Shown: positions 1 through 10,926, counted from the first letter of the stretch. The stretch is 64,000 nt of DNA from Plasmodiophora brassicae (GCA_039704465.1 JASFAU010000012.1:248001-312000); one strand, 5' to 3'. Notes: generated by a model not told the origin, from the sequence alone. Program-made: numbers and translations.

Positions 1-12
1 GGCGCGTCGCGC

Positions 13-761
13 ATGGCGGTCGACAAGCAGGAGGAGGACGGTGGCGTCATCGTGGAGGAAGACGGGGCCATTGCGGAGGAAGACGGCGCCATTGCCGAGG
101 ATGACGACGCGCGCGCCATGGCCGACGATGCCAAGGCGCCCATGTCGTCGACCGAGTCGCTGGGCAATTGCCAGTCGTTCCTGTCGCGGTACGTTCGGGG
201 CGCGTCCCTGGCCGACTCGGTGTCGATCGAGGGGCTGGTCACGCCCCAGCACGCCGAGTCGATGCCCGAGCCGGACCCGGTCCCCGGCCTGCTGCACTTC
301 GAGCCGTACACGCCCTGGGACTCGACGCCGCTGCGCCCCTGGTTCGAGACGCAGTGGTCCAAGAAGCCGATCAACGCGCTCTGCATGCTCAAGTCGCGAA
401 TCGACGCCGAGTTCCGCCTCAAGTTCTGGCGGTACGTGCGCGTGACGCCCCTGTCCCGCTCCTGTTTCGCTCTGACCGCCGCGCCCGTCTCCGCAGGTGC
501 CGCCTGAACGCGACCAAGGGCGCGTTCCGCTCCGGCCCCGACCTGCTGATGCTGGTGGCGTTCTGGGACCGCGGCTTCGGGCCCATGTACTCGATGGGCG
601 TCGGCATCAACTCCGGGTACGCCTGCAAGGCCGCCCTGGTGCGCCTGTGGCCGCACGTCAAGCCGCACCTGGACATGCTGATCGAGAAGGCCGAGATCAA
701 GATCGAGGAGGAGGCCGCCAAGGCGGCCCGGGCGGCGTCTGCGGGCGGGGCCAGCCGGTAG
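13..761 (+). CDS. Unknown protein, two exons
   Basis: Exons are 13-431 and 497-761; the 65-nt intron runs from GTACGT to CCGCAG and the frame continues as FWR-CRLNATKG. The product is about 227 residues. The N-terminus has an acidic repeat (EEDGGVIVEEDGAIAEEDGA), the middle is proline/aspartate-rich, and the second exon carries a conserved-looking block (FRSGPDLLMLVAFWDRGFGP) and an amphipathic helix ending in EEEAAKAARAA. I do not recognise the family. The frame is open to the window edge upstream of the Met at 13, so the real N-terminus may lie outside. Coding status rests on clean splicing and protein-like composition on both sides of the intron. Confidence 0.7.
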
Positions 762-888
762 CCCGACCATTGTTCCCATTTGCGAATACGACGTTGATCC
801 CCCCTGGATTGGGGCCCACCGCTCCTCGCTGTACGACGTACGTGTATTTCGTTCTGGAACGGGCGTCGGCATGCGGCGTCGGGGCCGG

Positions 889-2515
889 CTATTCGGCGGG
901 GAACGTGCCGACGCCGTTGGGGTCGGGGTCGAACACGCTGGCCCAGTGGGTGGGACCGCCGTTGCCGAAGCACCTCGGCGCGTCACACTGCGCGTAGCAT
1001 TCGTCCATCCGCACGAACCTGTACCGGAGCGACCGGAAGTACTCGATGATCTGCACGAGCGCGTTCCCGTCTGTGCCGGCCGTCAGACAGCGCCGCGTCG
1101 CCCGGGCGAGAGTACACTACCAACCTGGGGCGTCGACGATCCGGGGCCCTTCCGCGTAGTCGTGCATGAGGACAACGGCGCTGTTGCCCACTCCTGTTCG
1201 CAGCGTTGACATGTGAGACGACCGGGCGGTAAACGACGACGGCGACACCCATACCAATGGTGCCCATGGCGCGCTTCACGTTCTCGATCGACTCCTGGTT
1301 CGTGTTGCCGTCATCCGAGTCCATCGTCTCCACGTTCCACAGGTCGATCACGAACCCTGCGACCCGGCGCTACGCGTTATAGGCAGCAGCGGATGGGGGC
1401 CCAGCAGCGCCCATAACGTCGCCTACCCATCCGCCCGGATATCTCCTGGACCTGATCATCGCGCAGCTGCCCGTACGGCGGCCTGAAGTGCGTGACCAGC
1501 CCCTGTCACGCGGCACGGGTCGGCACGGCGCGGCAGACAGCGACGGCGCACGCTGCAATGCAGCTTACCGGGTCGACGCCGCACGCGGCGATCCAGGCCA
1601 CCGGCGATTCCATCTCCCGGCGAAGGTTCGTCGATGGCAGGTTGAACTGCGGGTGCGACTTGCTGCGCCGGTGGATGTGTCAGCGTCTGTTCTGGTGACG
1701 GATGACGCCGCGACCGACCTGTGATGCGCGATCATGTGCCCTTCGCGAAGCAGGCGCCGGATCAGCGGGCAGCCGGCCGGGCCGGTGTTGTCCTCGGTGA
1801 GGTAGAACGTCGCCTTGATGTTGTGGTCCGCGAGGACTTCCAGGATGGGCTCGGTGGCCCCCGGCGTCGGGCCGTCGTCGAACGTCAGCGCCACCATGCG
1901 CCTGCTGTTGCCACACGACGACATGGCGCGGATCGGACCGTCCGAACTCGACGCCTGTCGTCGACTTGGTCGCTGATGCTGGTGCTGCTGGCGCTGTGGT
2001 TGGACAGCCGGCGTCGTCGTTGCCGCTGGACACAGGGACCGCGAATTGCAATGGGCAGGCGTCGTTCCGCACCAGGCACTCTGCGATTACGATGTCGTCA
2101 GCGGCCGGTCAGACACGACGAGACACGCGGCGATCGCGTACCGGTGAACAGCATTCGCCATCGCTGCACCCGGCGTTGCCGAAATCGGGACCGCACCGGC
2201 CTGACGTCAAGGGCGGCGCCGAACAAACGGCAGCCTCCGAGACGACGGCCGGTTCTCGCGCGCATCGCGATCTGGGGTTGCAATGCGACGACGACGACCC
2301 GCAGCGGCCGTTCTGGCGCGACACGGGTCAGCCGGAGCGAACGGCGCGCGCCTGCGACGGAACGTGCATACCCGCGAGCAGCACTGCCCGGGCCTGCACC
2401 GTGCATTGCCGAACGCTGCCCCGCACCGCCGGTCATCCCGAGGCGGCTCCGTGCACTCCTGGGCGACGGCGATGCCGAGCACGACGATGAGAAGCAGACC
2501 GACGCGAGCGCCCAT
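889..2515 (-). CDS. Secreted chitin deacetylase with two CBM18 modules
   Basis: Eight exons on the minus strand (2515-2372, 2312-2142, 2080-1719, 1662-1569, 1502-1427, 1356-1255, 1193-1125, 1070-889) join in frame to about 399 residues; introns are 54-70 nt. A signal peptide (MGARVGLLLIVVLGIAVA) is followed by two hevein-type chitin-binding modules, each split by an intron but rebuilt exactly: RCGAAFGNARC...CCSRNGRCG and RCGPDFGNAGC...CCSPSAWCG. The NodB domain keeps its main motifs: TFDDGP, HSKSHP, RPPYG, DLWNVE and VLMHD. Family knowledge says it removes acetyl groups from chitin at the cell surface or wall. An alternative in-frame Met at 2545 would precede the signal peptide, so 2515 is preferred. 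Confidence 0.9.
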
Positions 2516-2847
2516 CTTTTGGAATGGCGACGTCGCTGTCCTCAACAGGGATACACTGGGACCGACCGCCTCCAGAGCGTCTCACCCGAGATATTCTTCT
2601 CCAACGTGCGTTTCGCCAGTGCTCGATGTCACAGAGTGAAGTACATGAGTGGCTGAGTAGCGCCTCGCCCGAGATATTCCCTGATGCGGGTCACGCCAGT
2701 GTTCGTCGCGCGTCACACAGCACAGGGCTGCCTCGTCGAGATGACGGTACCTATACCAATTGGGTACGTCGGCGGAGATTAGGGCGACCAGTCATATAGT
2801 CGCGTCACGCGGGAGCTGCAGGGTTAGGGCGCCGTGTCATATATTGT
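2516..2847. other. Intergenic, divergent promoters with a near repeat
   Basis: This 332-bp gap separates the start of the minus-strand deacetylase from the start of the plus-strand gene at 2848, so it should hold both promoters. Two similar blocks, each beginning CTC(A/G)CCCGAGATATTC and ending CGCCAGTG, lie near 2579-2623 and 2667-2707, about 88 bp apart. No gene is visible. Confidence 0.5.
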
Positions 2848-3720
2848 ATGTACAATCAGCAAGTGCGTGCGATGGGCGACGGCGGTGCCGACGACGGCGT
2901 GGACGAGCGGCGGGCCGTCGATGTCTGCGACCTGCTGCTGGCGTCGTACGACCCCGCCGTGCTCGGCGTTGTCGTGCCCGCCCTGCCGATCGGCGCGCTC
3001 GCCGACGACCATCTCCAGAAGCTGCTGTGGATCGCGGCCAGCACGACGTCGCGCGACCTGGCGACCGCCGCCTGTCGGACGCTGTCGGCCGCGCTCTGGA
3101 CGGACCGCCGCCCCTGCTGGAGCGTCCGCGGCGTCGCCGACGCGCTCTGCCACGTCCTGCCCGTCCAGGTCGGCGACGACAACGACGACGCCGCCGGGTA
3201 CGTCCTGCACTGCCTGCTGCGGTGCGTCCACGTCGGCGGCGCCGGCGTCGTCGAGCGGATCCTGTCGGGTGCAGCCCCGTCGCGTACGCTCGACGTCGTC
3301 CGCGACGACGGGTTCGCGTTCTCCGTCGAGATGCGCGTGCTCGCCTGCGCCGTCGTCGCCGACGCCCTGCGCCGGCACGACGCCCCGCCGACCGTCCGGA
3401 TCGACGCGAGCGTCGTGCGGGCCGTCGGCGCGCTCCTGCGCTCCGGTGCGCTCCTGCGCCGCTACGCCCTGCCGATCCTGGCCGGCGCCGCGGTCGCCCG
3501 GCAACGGCGTGCCCCGCCGGACGACGACGACGACGACGACGGCGCGTCGTTCGACGACGCCATGTGTGCGGCGTTGTCGGCCTGTACGGCGGCCGGCGAC
3601 GAGGACGACGACAGTCGCGCCTGGATCGCATCGATCGCCATCGTCCTGCGCGCTGGCACGCGTCGGTCGCCGCGCGTTCAGCGCTTCCTCGACGACGTCA
3701 TCGCGCGCTGGCAACGATGA
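2848..3720 (+). CDS. Unknown single-exon helical protein
   Basis: An uninterrupted frame of 290 codons. The protein is alanine, leucine and valine rich in regular amphipathic stretches (LLLASYDPAVLGVVVPAL; LHCLLRCVHVGGAGVVERIL), suggesting an armadillo-like alpha-solenoid, with an aspartate run (residues about 226-232) encoded by GAC repeats. I recognise no catalytic motif. The start could also be the Met at 2872 (MGDGG). Overlapping antisense frames are arginine-rich shadows of the GC-rich codons. A protein of similar style lies at 6542-7228. Confidence 0.65.
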   Translation: MYNQQVRAMGDGGADDGVDERRAVDVCDLLLASYDPAVLGVVVPALPIGALADDHLQKLLWIAASTTSRDLATAACRTLSAALWTDRRPCWSVRGVADALCHVLPVQVGDDNDDAAGYVLHCLLRCVHVGGAGVVERILSGAAPSRTLDVVRDDGFAFSVEMRVLACAVVADALRRHDAPPTVRIDASVVRAVGALLRSGALLRRYALPILAGAAVARQRRAPPDDDDDDDGASFDDAMCAALSACTAAGDEDDDSRAWIASIAIVLRAGTRRSPRVQRFLDDVIARWQR

Positions 3721-3794
3721 TGATGATGGTGATGATGATGCTGCTGGGCGCGCGCATTGCTATTTTGAGCGCGGTCGGGGACCGGCGGTCGTCG

Positions 3795-5300
3795 ATGGCG
3801 AAGGTGTCCGATGCGGCCAGCGTCTACGTTGAGCAGTGCCACCGGTACAAGGTCGACGTCAACGCTGGTCCGTTGTCGTTGCCGTTGCCGTCGTCGATGG
3901 GGTGCCGCTGACGGCCACCCGCAACAGGCATCGCGGCGTCGCTGCTGATGGGCAGCAGGGCGATCGTCCCGGACCGGCACCTGCAGGCGCTGGATCTGCT
4001 GCCGCTGCTGCAGGCGTTGCCGTTGGCGACGCAGGTCCAGGAGTTGCACCTGGCGCACGCGCGCCTCGGCGTCGCCGTTGCCGGCCTGCTCGTCGACTGC
4101 CTGCGCCGCCTGCCGTCCGTCGTCCGCCTCGACCTGGAGGTGCGCACCGCCAGCGCGTCTCCGGCAACGCGCGCCTGATCGACGTACGATACGTACAGGG
4201 ATCCCGTATTGGACCGCAGGCGGCGGCCCCGTTGCTCGAGTACATGGCCACGGGCGACTGCCCGCTCGAGCACGTCAACCTGCGCCGATGCCACCTGGGC
4301 GGCTCGCTGACGTCGATGATATTGGGTGTGCGCGCGCTCACGTCGGGGGCGGTTCCGTCGGCGGTGCTGACCCGCGCCGTTTCCGCCGCAGATGTCCTCC
4401 GGAATCCGGCGTCGCGACTCAAATCCCTGGACCTGTCGTCCAACCAGCTGGGCATGGCCAGCGTGTTTGCCATCCAGTCGGTCGGGTGCGCCTTCGAGGG
4501 TATGTCTGCCGGCGTTGCGTTGCGCCCATCGCCAGCGTCCATGTTTGACCCAGGAATGCACCAGTTGATACCGAGAGCAACCTGTACGTCCACGAGATCC
4601 TCAACTCGGTCACGCACGGCGTCGGCCTGCTGTTCGCCATGATCGGGTCCTGGTTCCTGATTCGGCGCGCCTGGCAAACGCGGGACACGCGGAACCTCGT
4701 CGGCACCGTCCCGTACGCGTTCGCACTGTGCCTGACGTGTACGCCGGATTCCTTCTCGTTCGCACGTGGCCACCGCCGGGGGTCTAACGTCTGGCCGGCA
4801 CAGACCTGAGCTCGACCCTGTACCACTCGCTGTTCAAGTTGCGGGCCGCGAAGCGCTTCTTCAAGTACCTCGACCATGGCAGCGTGTTCATGCTGATTGC
4901 CGGGTCGTACACGCCGTTCCTCGTGATATCGTTGCGGTCGCGACCCGAGATCGCGAACCCGATGCTGTTGGGGATCTGGCTGCTGGCCCTGGTCGGCATC
5001 TTCCTGACGACGTTCATGCGCGGGCACAAGCATTTCGACTGGCTGTCGACGGCGCTGTACCTCGCCATGGGATGGATGTGCGTCATCGCTGGCGTCCCCA
5101 TTGTCCGGTCGGGGCTGATCCCGCAGCCCGCCATGCTCCTCGTCCTGCACGGCGGCATCGCGTACACGGTCGGCGTCGCCTTCCTCGTCAAGGGTGCCAC
5201 CACACCCGCCATGCACATCGTCTGGCACCTCTGGGTCCTGCTGGGCTCCTCGCTGCACTACGCCGCCATCGTCGCCTACATTGTCCCACTGTCGTCCTAA
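3795..5300 (+). CDS. Leucine-rich-repeat protein fused to a hemolysin-III (PAQR-like) membrane domain
   Basis: Six exons (3795-3867, 3928-4139, 4199-4325, 4392-4499, 4565-4738, 4804-5300) splice in frame to about 396 residues; introns are 60-66 nt. Residues 1 to about 170 form ribonuclease-inhibitor-type LRRs (VQELHLAHARLG, LEHVNLRRCHLGG, LKSLDLSSNQLG). The rest is a multi-pass HlyIII domain: HEILNSVTHGVG, YLSSTLYHS, LDHGSVFMLIAGSYTP and a final HIVWHLWVLLGSSLH. HlyIII proteins are membrane proteins related to adiponectin/progestin receptors; the conserved His and Asp residues are thought to bind zinc. The HlyIII part has no start of its own: an in-frame TGA sits just upstream of its first exon, and the only route in is the splice from the LRR exon (CAFE-VDTESNLYVHE). 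Confidence 0.8.
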
Positions 5301-5501
5301 ACCAGACAAGCCGCACGTGCGCTGTCCGCGACTGCAACGGTGGTAGTTCACGGTACGGCGTCCGTGGCGGCGCACCACGTCCAGCGCGCGTCCGGTGCAG
5401 GTCGGATCGGTGCCCGTCGCGTCGCGGCAACCGCGCGAGCTGTAACCGGAGAGCAGCGCGTGACAAAATTGACGCCGATGCGTCGACGACCATTTTGACC
5501 G

Positions 5502-6504
5502 ATGGCGTCGTTGGCGGATCGCCCGTCCGCCGAGGTCCTGGACAAGGCGTTGGCGATCAGCGCCGCGGCCGGCCTGATCACGACCGTCGGCGCCAGCGTG
5601 GTCCTTGTCCCCCGGATCCTCAGCCGACGGTTCCTGTCGGCGTCGATGGCGTTCGCCGCCGGCGTCATGCTGTACGTCAGCCTGGCGTCGCTGATCCAGC
5701 AGTCGGCGGCGGCGTATGCGGCGGCGCGTGCCGACGCGCAGCTGGCCCATCTGGAAGCCGTCGAAACGTTCTTTGGCGGGGCGATCCTGACCTACCTGCT
5801 GGATCGTATCACGGTCGTCGTCCTGACCCGGTATGGCAACCGCCTTCAGGACCCCGTTCCCGTCAGCGAGGACGTCGAGTTGCAGAACATCATCGTCGAG
5901 CACGACAGGGATACGGAGACCGCCGCGTTCGACAACAACCTGACGACGTACGACGGCGACGTGAAGCCATCGACCGCCATGCTTCGTGCTGCCATCATCA
6001 CCGGCGTTGCCATTTCGTTGCACAACCTACCGGAGGGTTTGACGACCTTCATGGGCCTGACAACGGGTATCGCGGCAGGCCTGCCGCTCGCCTTCGCCAT
6101 TGGCCTGCACAACATCCCCGTAAGGGTGGCGCGATCATGTCAACGCAGTGTGTTGTGAAGACGTGAGTGCCCTGAAACAGGAAGGCATGGCGGTGGCCCT
6201 GCCCGTGTACTACCAGACGCGGTCGCGATTGAAAGGCTTCCTGGCCGGGACGCTGAGCGGGCTGGTCAGCCCGGTCGGGTCGCTGTTCGGGTACGCAATC
6301 ATGAAGGGCGTCGAAGGGGACCTGGACCCGCGCGTCTACGGCGCCAGCTACGGTATCGTCGCCGGCATGATGACGTATCTGGCGTTCACGGTCATGCTGC
6401 CGACCGCGTTCCAGTACGATGGGCGGGCAGTGGCGCCGGCCGCCTTCGCCGGCCTGTTCGTCATGTCGCACTCCATGCTGCTGCTGGCATTCGTTAAATC
6501 GTGA
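5502..6504 (+). CDS. ZIP-family divalent metal transporter
   Basis: Two exons, 5502-6119 and 6181-6504, with a 61-nt intron (GTAAGG...AAACAG), give about 313 residues. Hydrophobic segments alternate with short loops. The metal-binding helices are clear: ISLHNLPEGLTTF in exon 1 and LHNIP-EGMAVALP, which is split exactly by the intron. These HN-PEG motifs are the signature of ZIP (SLC39, ZupT-like) transporters, which import zinc or iron into the cytosol. A variable loop (residues about 118-160) separates the early helices from the core. The gene lies about 200 bp after the HlyIII fusion on the same strand. Confidence 0.9.
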
Positions 6505-6541
6505 AGCAATCACCCACCTATACGTCGTATAGCCGCGACCA

Positions 6542-7228
6542 GTGGGCCGAGACGAGTGCCGGCGGATTCGCGGCGGCGTTCGCGGCGCCCCCGACCCGAC
6601 AGTGCCGGGCGCTATTTCTGTGTTCGTGACGGCGCTATTTGTGTTATCGTCCGTCTCGGACTCCGCGTTCGGTGTGGCCGTTGCCAGTATTGGCACCAGC
6701 AGCGCGGGGCGGCGGCGGCAGGTGACGTGTTGCGTCAGGGAAGGGTCGTGGCGTTCGATGGCCGCCGTGTGCCGCCTGCTGACCAGGGACCATGTGACAA
6801 CGGGCGAGGCCCTCGCACTGATCAACGAGCTGGAGGTGTCCGATGCCGACGTGGTCCTGCTGAACGTGCTGAAGGAGAACTCGACGAGGGCGGCCGTGGC
6901 CGGCGCCTGCTGCCGGAAGCTCGGCGACCTGATCGCGCACGGGCGCGTCTCGCAGTACGTGATGCGGTCGACGCTGATGATACTGTGCCAGATCCTGTCC
7001 TGCGAGCAGGGCGGCGATTCCGGGTTCCTCTGCGGCGATCTGCTGCTGGCCATCCTGCGAGCCGACCCGGCCCTGGTCCACCACGGTGACAACCCGATTC
7101 TCGGTTGGGCGCTGGCGGATCGACTGCGCCGATTCCCGCTCGACGACGCCATTGCCGCCGACGTTAAGCGCGTCCAGATGCACCTGGCGGCTATGCGGGC
7201 CGGCGGACGAGCCGACACGGACGCCTAG
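6542..7228 (+). CDS. Unknown helical protein
   Basis: The open frame is 228 codons, but the first 70 residues look poorly coding; the Met at 6758 (MAAVCRLLTRDHVTTGEALAL) is a likelier start and gives 156 residues. The body is leucine- and alanine-rich helices (DVVLLNVLKENSTRAAVAGA; STLMILCQILSCEQ), reminiscent of armadillo-type folds and of the protein at 2848-3720. No family recognised. It starts close behind the ZIP gene. Confidence 0.6.
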   Translation: MGRDECRRIRGGVRGAPDPTVPGAISVFVTALFVLSSVSDSAFGVAVASIGTSSAGRRRQVTCCVREGSWRSMAAVCRLLTRDHVTTGEALALINELEVSDADVVLLNVLKENSTRAAVAGACCRKLGDLIAHGRVSQYVMRSTLMILCQILSCEQGGDSGFLCGDLLLAILRADPALVHHGDNPILGWALADRLRRFPLDDAIAADVKRVQMHLAAMRAGGRADTDA

Positions 7229-7589
7229 CGCAGGGCAACGATCGCCGCGATTCCCCACATCCGTCCCAACATGACGCGCGCGAGCGACGTCATCATCGCG
7301 TGATAACCACCGAGGTACTGTCGCCATACATCGGCCAGCCACCTGGAGCTGTTGCGTCTCGCTCGGGCCCGATGCGCCGTGTACGCAGAGGTTTACGGGC
7401 GGGCGAATCGCCCGAGTCGGAGCTGGCACCCGCCGGCAACGACGGCCTTGCCAAGACGCTGGCAGATCGGGTCGAGCACGGGAATAGGTAACGCGGTCGG
7501 AGCGGCATCGGGCGTCCCCCGTTAGTGTGGATGGTACCGGTCCTATGTACCCGTCGTGCGGAGTCCGTGGCGTCGTCGCGCAGTCCGTG
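7229..7589. other. Intergenic, upstream of TSR3
   Basis: About 360 bp with no convincing gene on either strand; it should contain the TSR3 promoter. Frames here are short and lack family motifs. Confidence 0.5.
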
Positions 7590-8616
7590 ATGACACGAAG
7601 GGAGCGACGACGGCCTGCACAGGGGCCGACAGGCGCCCGCGATGACCGCCAGGACGTGCGGCACGCGTTCCCGATTGCGCTGGCCATGTGGGACTTCGGG
7701 CAATGCGATTCGAAACGGTGCACAGGCAGGAAGCTGGCGCGACTCGGTCGGCTGCGGAGCGGCGTTGCCTGGGTCGGCGTGTATTGCGCGCTGACGAACG
7801 TTCCGTTTGCCAGGGCTGCTGAAGGAGTTGCGATTGAACCAGCGATGGCCGGGTGTCGTGCTGAGCCCGAAGGGCAAGCGGACCGTGTCACGGGAAGACC
7901 GTGACGTGGCGCTCGCCGGCGGTATTGGCGTCATCGACTGCTCGTGGAACGCATTGGACAATGTCCCTTTCAACAAGCTGAAGAGCGGGGCCGACCGCCT
8001 CCGTACGTCCATCCGCCGAACGCGCATCCTATATAGGCGGCGCCTGACCAGCATCGTCTTGTAGTGCCGTTCATGGTCGCGGCTAACCCGGTCAATTACG
8101 GCCGCCCGATGAAGCTGACCTGCGTGGAGGCCATCGCCGCGACCCTGATCCTGATCGGGGAGCGCCCGCTCGCCGAGCAGATCCTGGACAAGTTCAACTG
8201 GGGCCCCGCATTCATTCAAGTCAACGGGTACGCGCAGGGCGCTCGTCGCGCCGGCCGTACTCCCTGCAGGGCTGACGCGTTATGTGTTCCGCAGCGACCT
8301 GTTCGACTTGTACGAGGCGTGCCAGACCAGCGCCGACGTCATCAGCGTCCAGAACGACTGGCTGGCGCAATCGCGACAGCCGCGCCGCGACATGCTGTTG
8401 ATGTCGTCGTCGGACGACGACGACGACGACGACGGCTGCGATGTCGCCGCCGGGTCCGAATGCGAGGAACCTCGCGACATGCCGCCAACGTCGTCTGACG
8501 ACGACGACAAGGCGGGGTCGGCGTGCGATGCGCGAGAACCGGCGCTCGGGGCGAGCGACGATGCTGTGAACGAGTCGGTGGCCCATACGGTGGATACACA
8601 GCAACGGGTCGGGTGA
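7590..8616 (+). CDS. TSR3: 18S rRNA aminocarboxypropyltransferase (ribosome biogenesis factor TSR3)
   Basis: Exons 7590-7746, 7814-8002, 8065-8227 and 8295-8616 splice in frame to about 276 residues; introns are 62-67 nt. Family blocks appear in order: [76 protein letters not shown] and [21 protein letters not shown]3 transfers the aminocarboxypropyl group from S-adenosylmethionine to the hypermodified pseudouridine of 18S rRNA in cytoplasmic pre-40S particles. The last exon adds an acidic tail (about residues 205-276) with aspartate runs, a common feature of the family. The Met at 7590 was chosen because it starts the first conserved block; in-frame Mets at 7527 and 7545 are possible. Confidence 0.92.
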
Positions 8617-8711
8617 CGTGCTGTATTGTGTGGCTTGGACGACGGGGAGACGGATATGAATGGGACGCGCGAAAGTGACCCGATGGTTCGTACGGGGGGG
8701 GACGTATGTCC

Positions 8712-10689
8712 TTAGGGCATGGCCTGGCGTCGCTGGCGGACGTACGCCTTCCATTGGGCGTCCTCGGTCTCCTTGTCGACGGTGGCCAGGCCGCACGCCC
8801 TGGTGACGACGGCCAGCGTCCCGTTGGGCAGGCGCAGGCGGAACAGCTCGTCGGCGCCGCGGGGCATGACCCGGTCGCGGATGTTGGCCGGGATGCAGGC
8901 GCCGACCAGCAGGGCGACGACGACGACGCCCAGGATCCAGTACCCGTTCAGGTCGTAGACGTGGGCGTTGTGCGCGCCCAGCGCCGCCGTCTCCCGGTTG
9001 TACAGCGACGTGAACAGGAGGCCGCCGACGACGGCCGCCAGCGACCAGGCCGTCAGGATGACGCCGTGCGTCGGCCCCGTGTGCCGCGCGCCGAACAGGT
9101 CGCTCAGGAACGCGGGCACGACGCCGAACCCGCCGCCGTACATGAAGGCGATGACGGCGACGCAGGCCAGGAACAGCGACGACGACTCGGCGTCGAACGC
9201 GACCAGCAGCAGGGCGATGCAGAGCGTCTGGACGGCCAGCGACACCAGCAGCGACGACTTGCGCCCGATCCGGTCCGACGCCGTCGACAGCAGGAAGCGG
9301 CCGCACAGGTTCGCGGCGCCGACCGCCGCGTTCACCGACGTCGCCGCGTCGACGCTCATGCCGAACTGCGTCATCGAGACTGTCACGAGGGCGGTCAGGG
9401 GATCGCGATGCAGAGCAGGCGCGACGCGCGGGGGCGTACTCGTTTGGATCTTGGAGATCAGCAGCAGGCCGCAGATCTGGTTGCCGAAGAACGCGACATA
9501 CAGCAGGAGGAACGGGCGCGACAGCAGGCACTGCGTCAGCGACATCGACAGCGGGTCGACGGCGTCGACGGTGGGCGCCGTCGACGCCTCGGCGACGTCG
9601 GCGTCGTCGTCATCGTCGGGCGCAGCGACCGCATCCGCACTGAGCGACATGCTGTTCAGCGTCGTCGACAGGATCTCGTCCGGGACGGCGATACGCGACA
9701 CGGGCGGCACATCGTCGTCCAGGAACGCGTCGTTGCCGGCGGGGTCGTCGTCCTCGCCGTCGACGTCGAGCTCGTCGGCGCCCTTGATCGTGCTGACGGT
9801 GACGCCATCGACCGCGTAATTCGGCGGTGGTATGCGCAGGACGCGCCCGCTGGCCTGCATCACCATGAAGTAGGCGGTGCCCAGCACGAGGAACACGGCG
9901 TACACGTCGAGCGTGGGCGGGCCGCCCGGGCCGATCGGCGCCATCAGCGCCTTCTGCGTATCTGCCCGATGGGAGGACGTGCTGTCAGAGGCGGCGCGAG
10001 CGACGTCGGGGACGACGACGACGACGACACTTACACGTGGCGACGATGGTGCCGGCGCCGAACCCGGCGACCGTGAGGCCGGCCGTGATGCCGCGCCGGT
10101 CCGGGAACCACTTCTGCAGGACGGACACGGGGCTGATGTACACGATGCCCAGGCCGGTGCCGCCGACGACGCCGTACCCGACGTAGACCAGGGCGATGGT
10201 CCTCAGCGAGATGCCGGCGGCCGTGATCAGGTTGCCGACGAAGAACAGGGTGGCGCCGAGGTGGATGGCGGCCCGCGGCCCGTGCCGCTCCGTCCAGGGG
10301 CCCAGGATCGCCGCCGCCACGCCGAAGCAGACGACGGCGATGTAGAACGTCACCGGAGCGATGTTCAGGTCGGGCGGCCGGCCGTTCACCGCCTGCACGC
10401 CGTACACGTACTGCTCAACTGTGCGATCGAACACGCCGGGTCAGACGGGCGAGGGGCCACCGATGACGACGACGCGCCGATACGTACTGGGCGCGTTGAA
10501 CCCGGACCAGGCGTACAGGCTGCCGACGCACATCTGGATGAGGAAGGCGGACGGGATCAGCGCCCAGCGGTTGAACGGGACCAGGGGCAGGCCGACGAAC
10601 AGCCACCGTTCGCTGGCCAGCGTGCGCTCGCTGCGCCGGTACGTCGTCTGCTTCCAGTGGTTGCTGATGGCGGCGCGCACCTTGCCCAT
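8712..10689 (-). CDS. Major facilitator transporter, oxalate/formate antiporter (OFA) type
   Basis: Four minus-strand exons (10689-10488, 10418-10035, 9961-9440, 9379-8712) give about 591 residues; introns are 60-73 nt. The 60-nt intron at 9439-9380 is stop-free, so it is easily mistaken for coding; removing it restores KIQ-TISMTQFG. Motifs fit OFA carriers: GSLYAWSGFNAP in the first helix, GPWTERHGPRAAIH after helix 3, GTGLGIVYISP, and ASDRIGRKSSLL in the second half. Between the halves lies an acidic cytosolic loop of about 90 residues (ELDVDGEDDD...DDDDDADVAE). The substrate cannot be read from sequence; monocarboxylates are typical. The start at MGKVRAA is the best Met before helix 1; the frame remains open to 10884. 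Confidence 0.85.
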
Positions 10690-10926
10690 GGGGTCGTGCG
10701 ATATGTGATAGAGGTTATAGGGCGTCTCTGCGTGTGCGATTCGAAGTAACACGTTGGGTATGAGGCGCTTGACCCGCGACAGATCGTGCACCAGCGGGGT
10801 GCCCGTCCAGCGTGACGCAACTGGGGGGTCGCCCCCCTGCTCCCACGTGGGATGACGCACTGAGTCACTCACGACAAAGTACACGACGTCGTCACGGATC
10901 TGGTGTCGTGTCGCTGGTGCTGCTCT

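Noticed and set aside
2760..3911. 383-codon plus-strand frame overlapping the gene at 2848
   Set aside because: Almost entirely arginine-rich, typical of a frame shift in GAC/GTC-rich DNA; its end does include the first exon of the LRR-HlyIII gene, which was annotated separately.
3678..4058. Minus-strand frame with a poly-His run
   Set aside because: The run is CAT translated from an ATG/GAT repeat near 3718-3742; no other coding sign.
4419..6023. 534-codon minus-strand frame across the HlyIII and ZIP genes
   Set aside because: Shadow of two well-supported plus-strand genes; Arg/Gly/Asp-rich and without motifs, as expected opposite GC-rich codons.
9380..9439. Continuous coding through 9439-9380 in the transporter
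   Set aside because: The 60 nt are stop-free and in frame but have GT-AG ends, and their removal restores the conserved sequence; treated as an intron.
8706..10076. 456-codon plus-strand frame opposite the MFS transporter
   Set aside because: Low-complexity Gln/Arg/Asp-rich translation of the antisense strand; the minus strand has conserved OFA motifs and proper introns.
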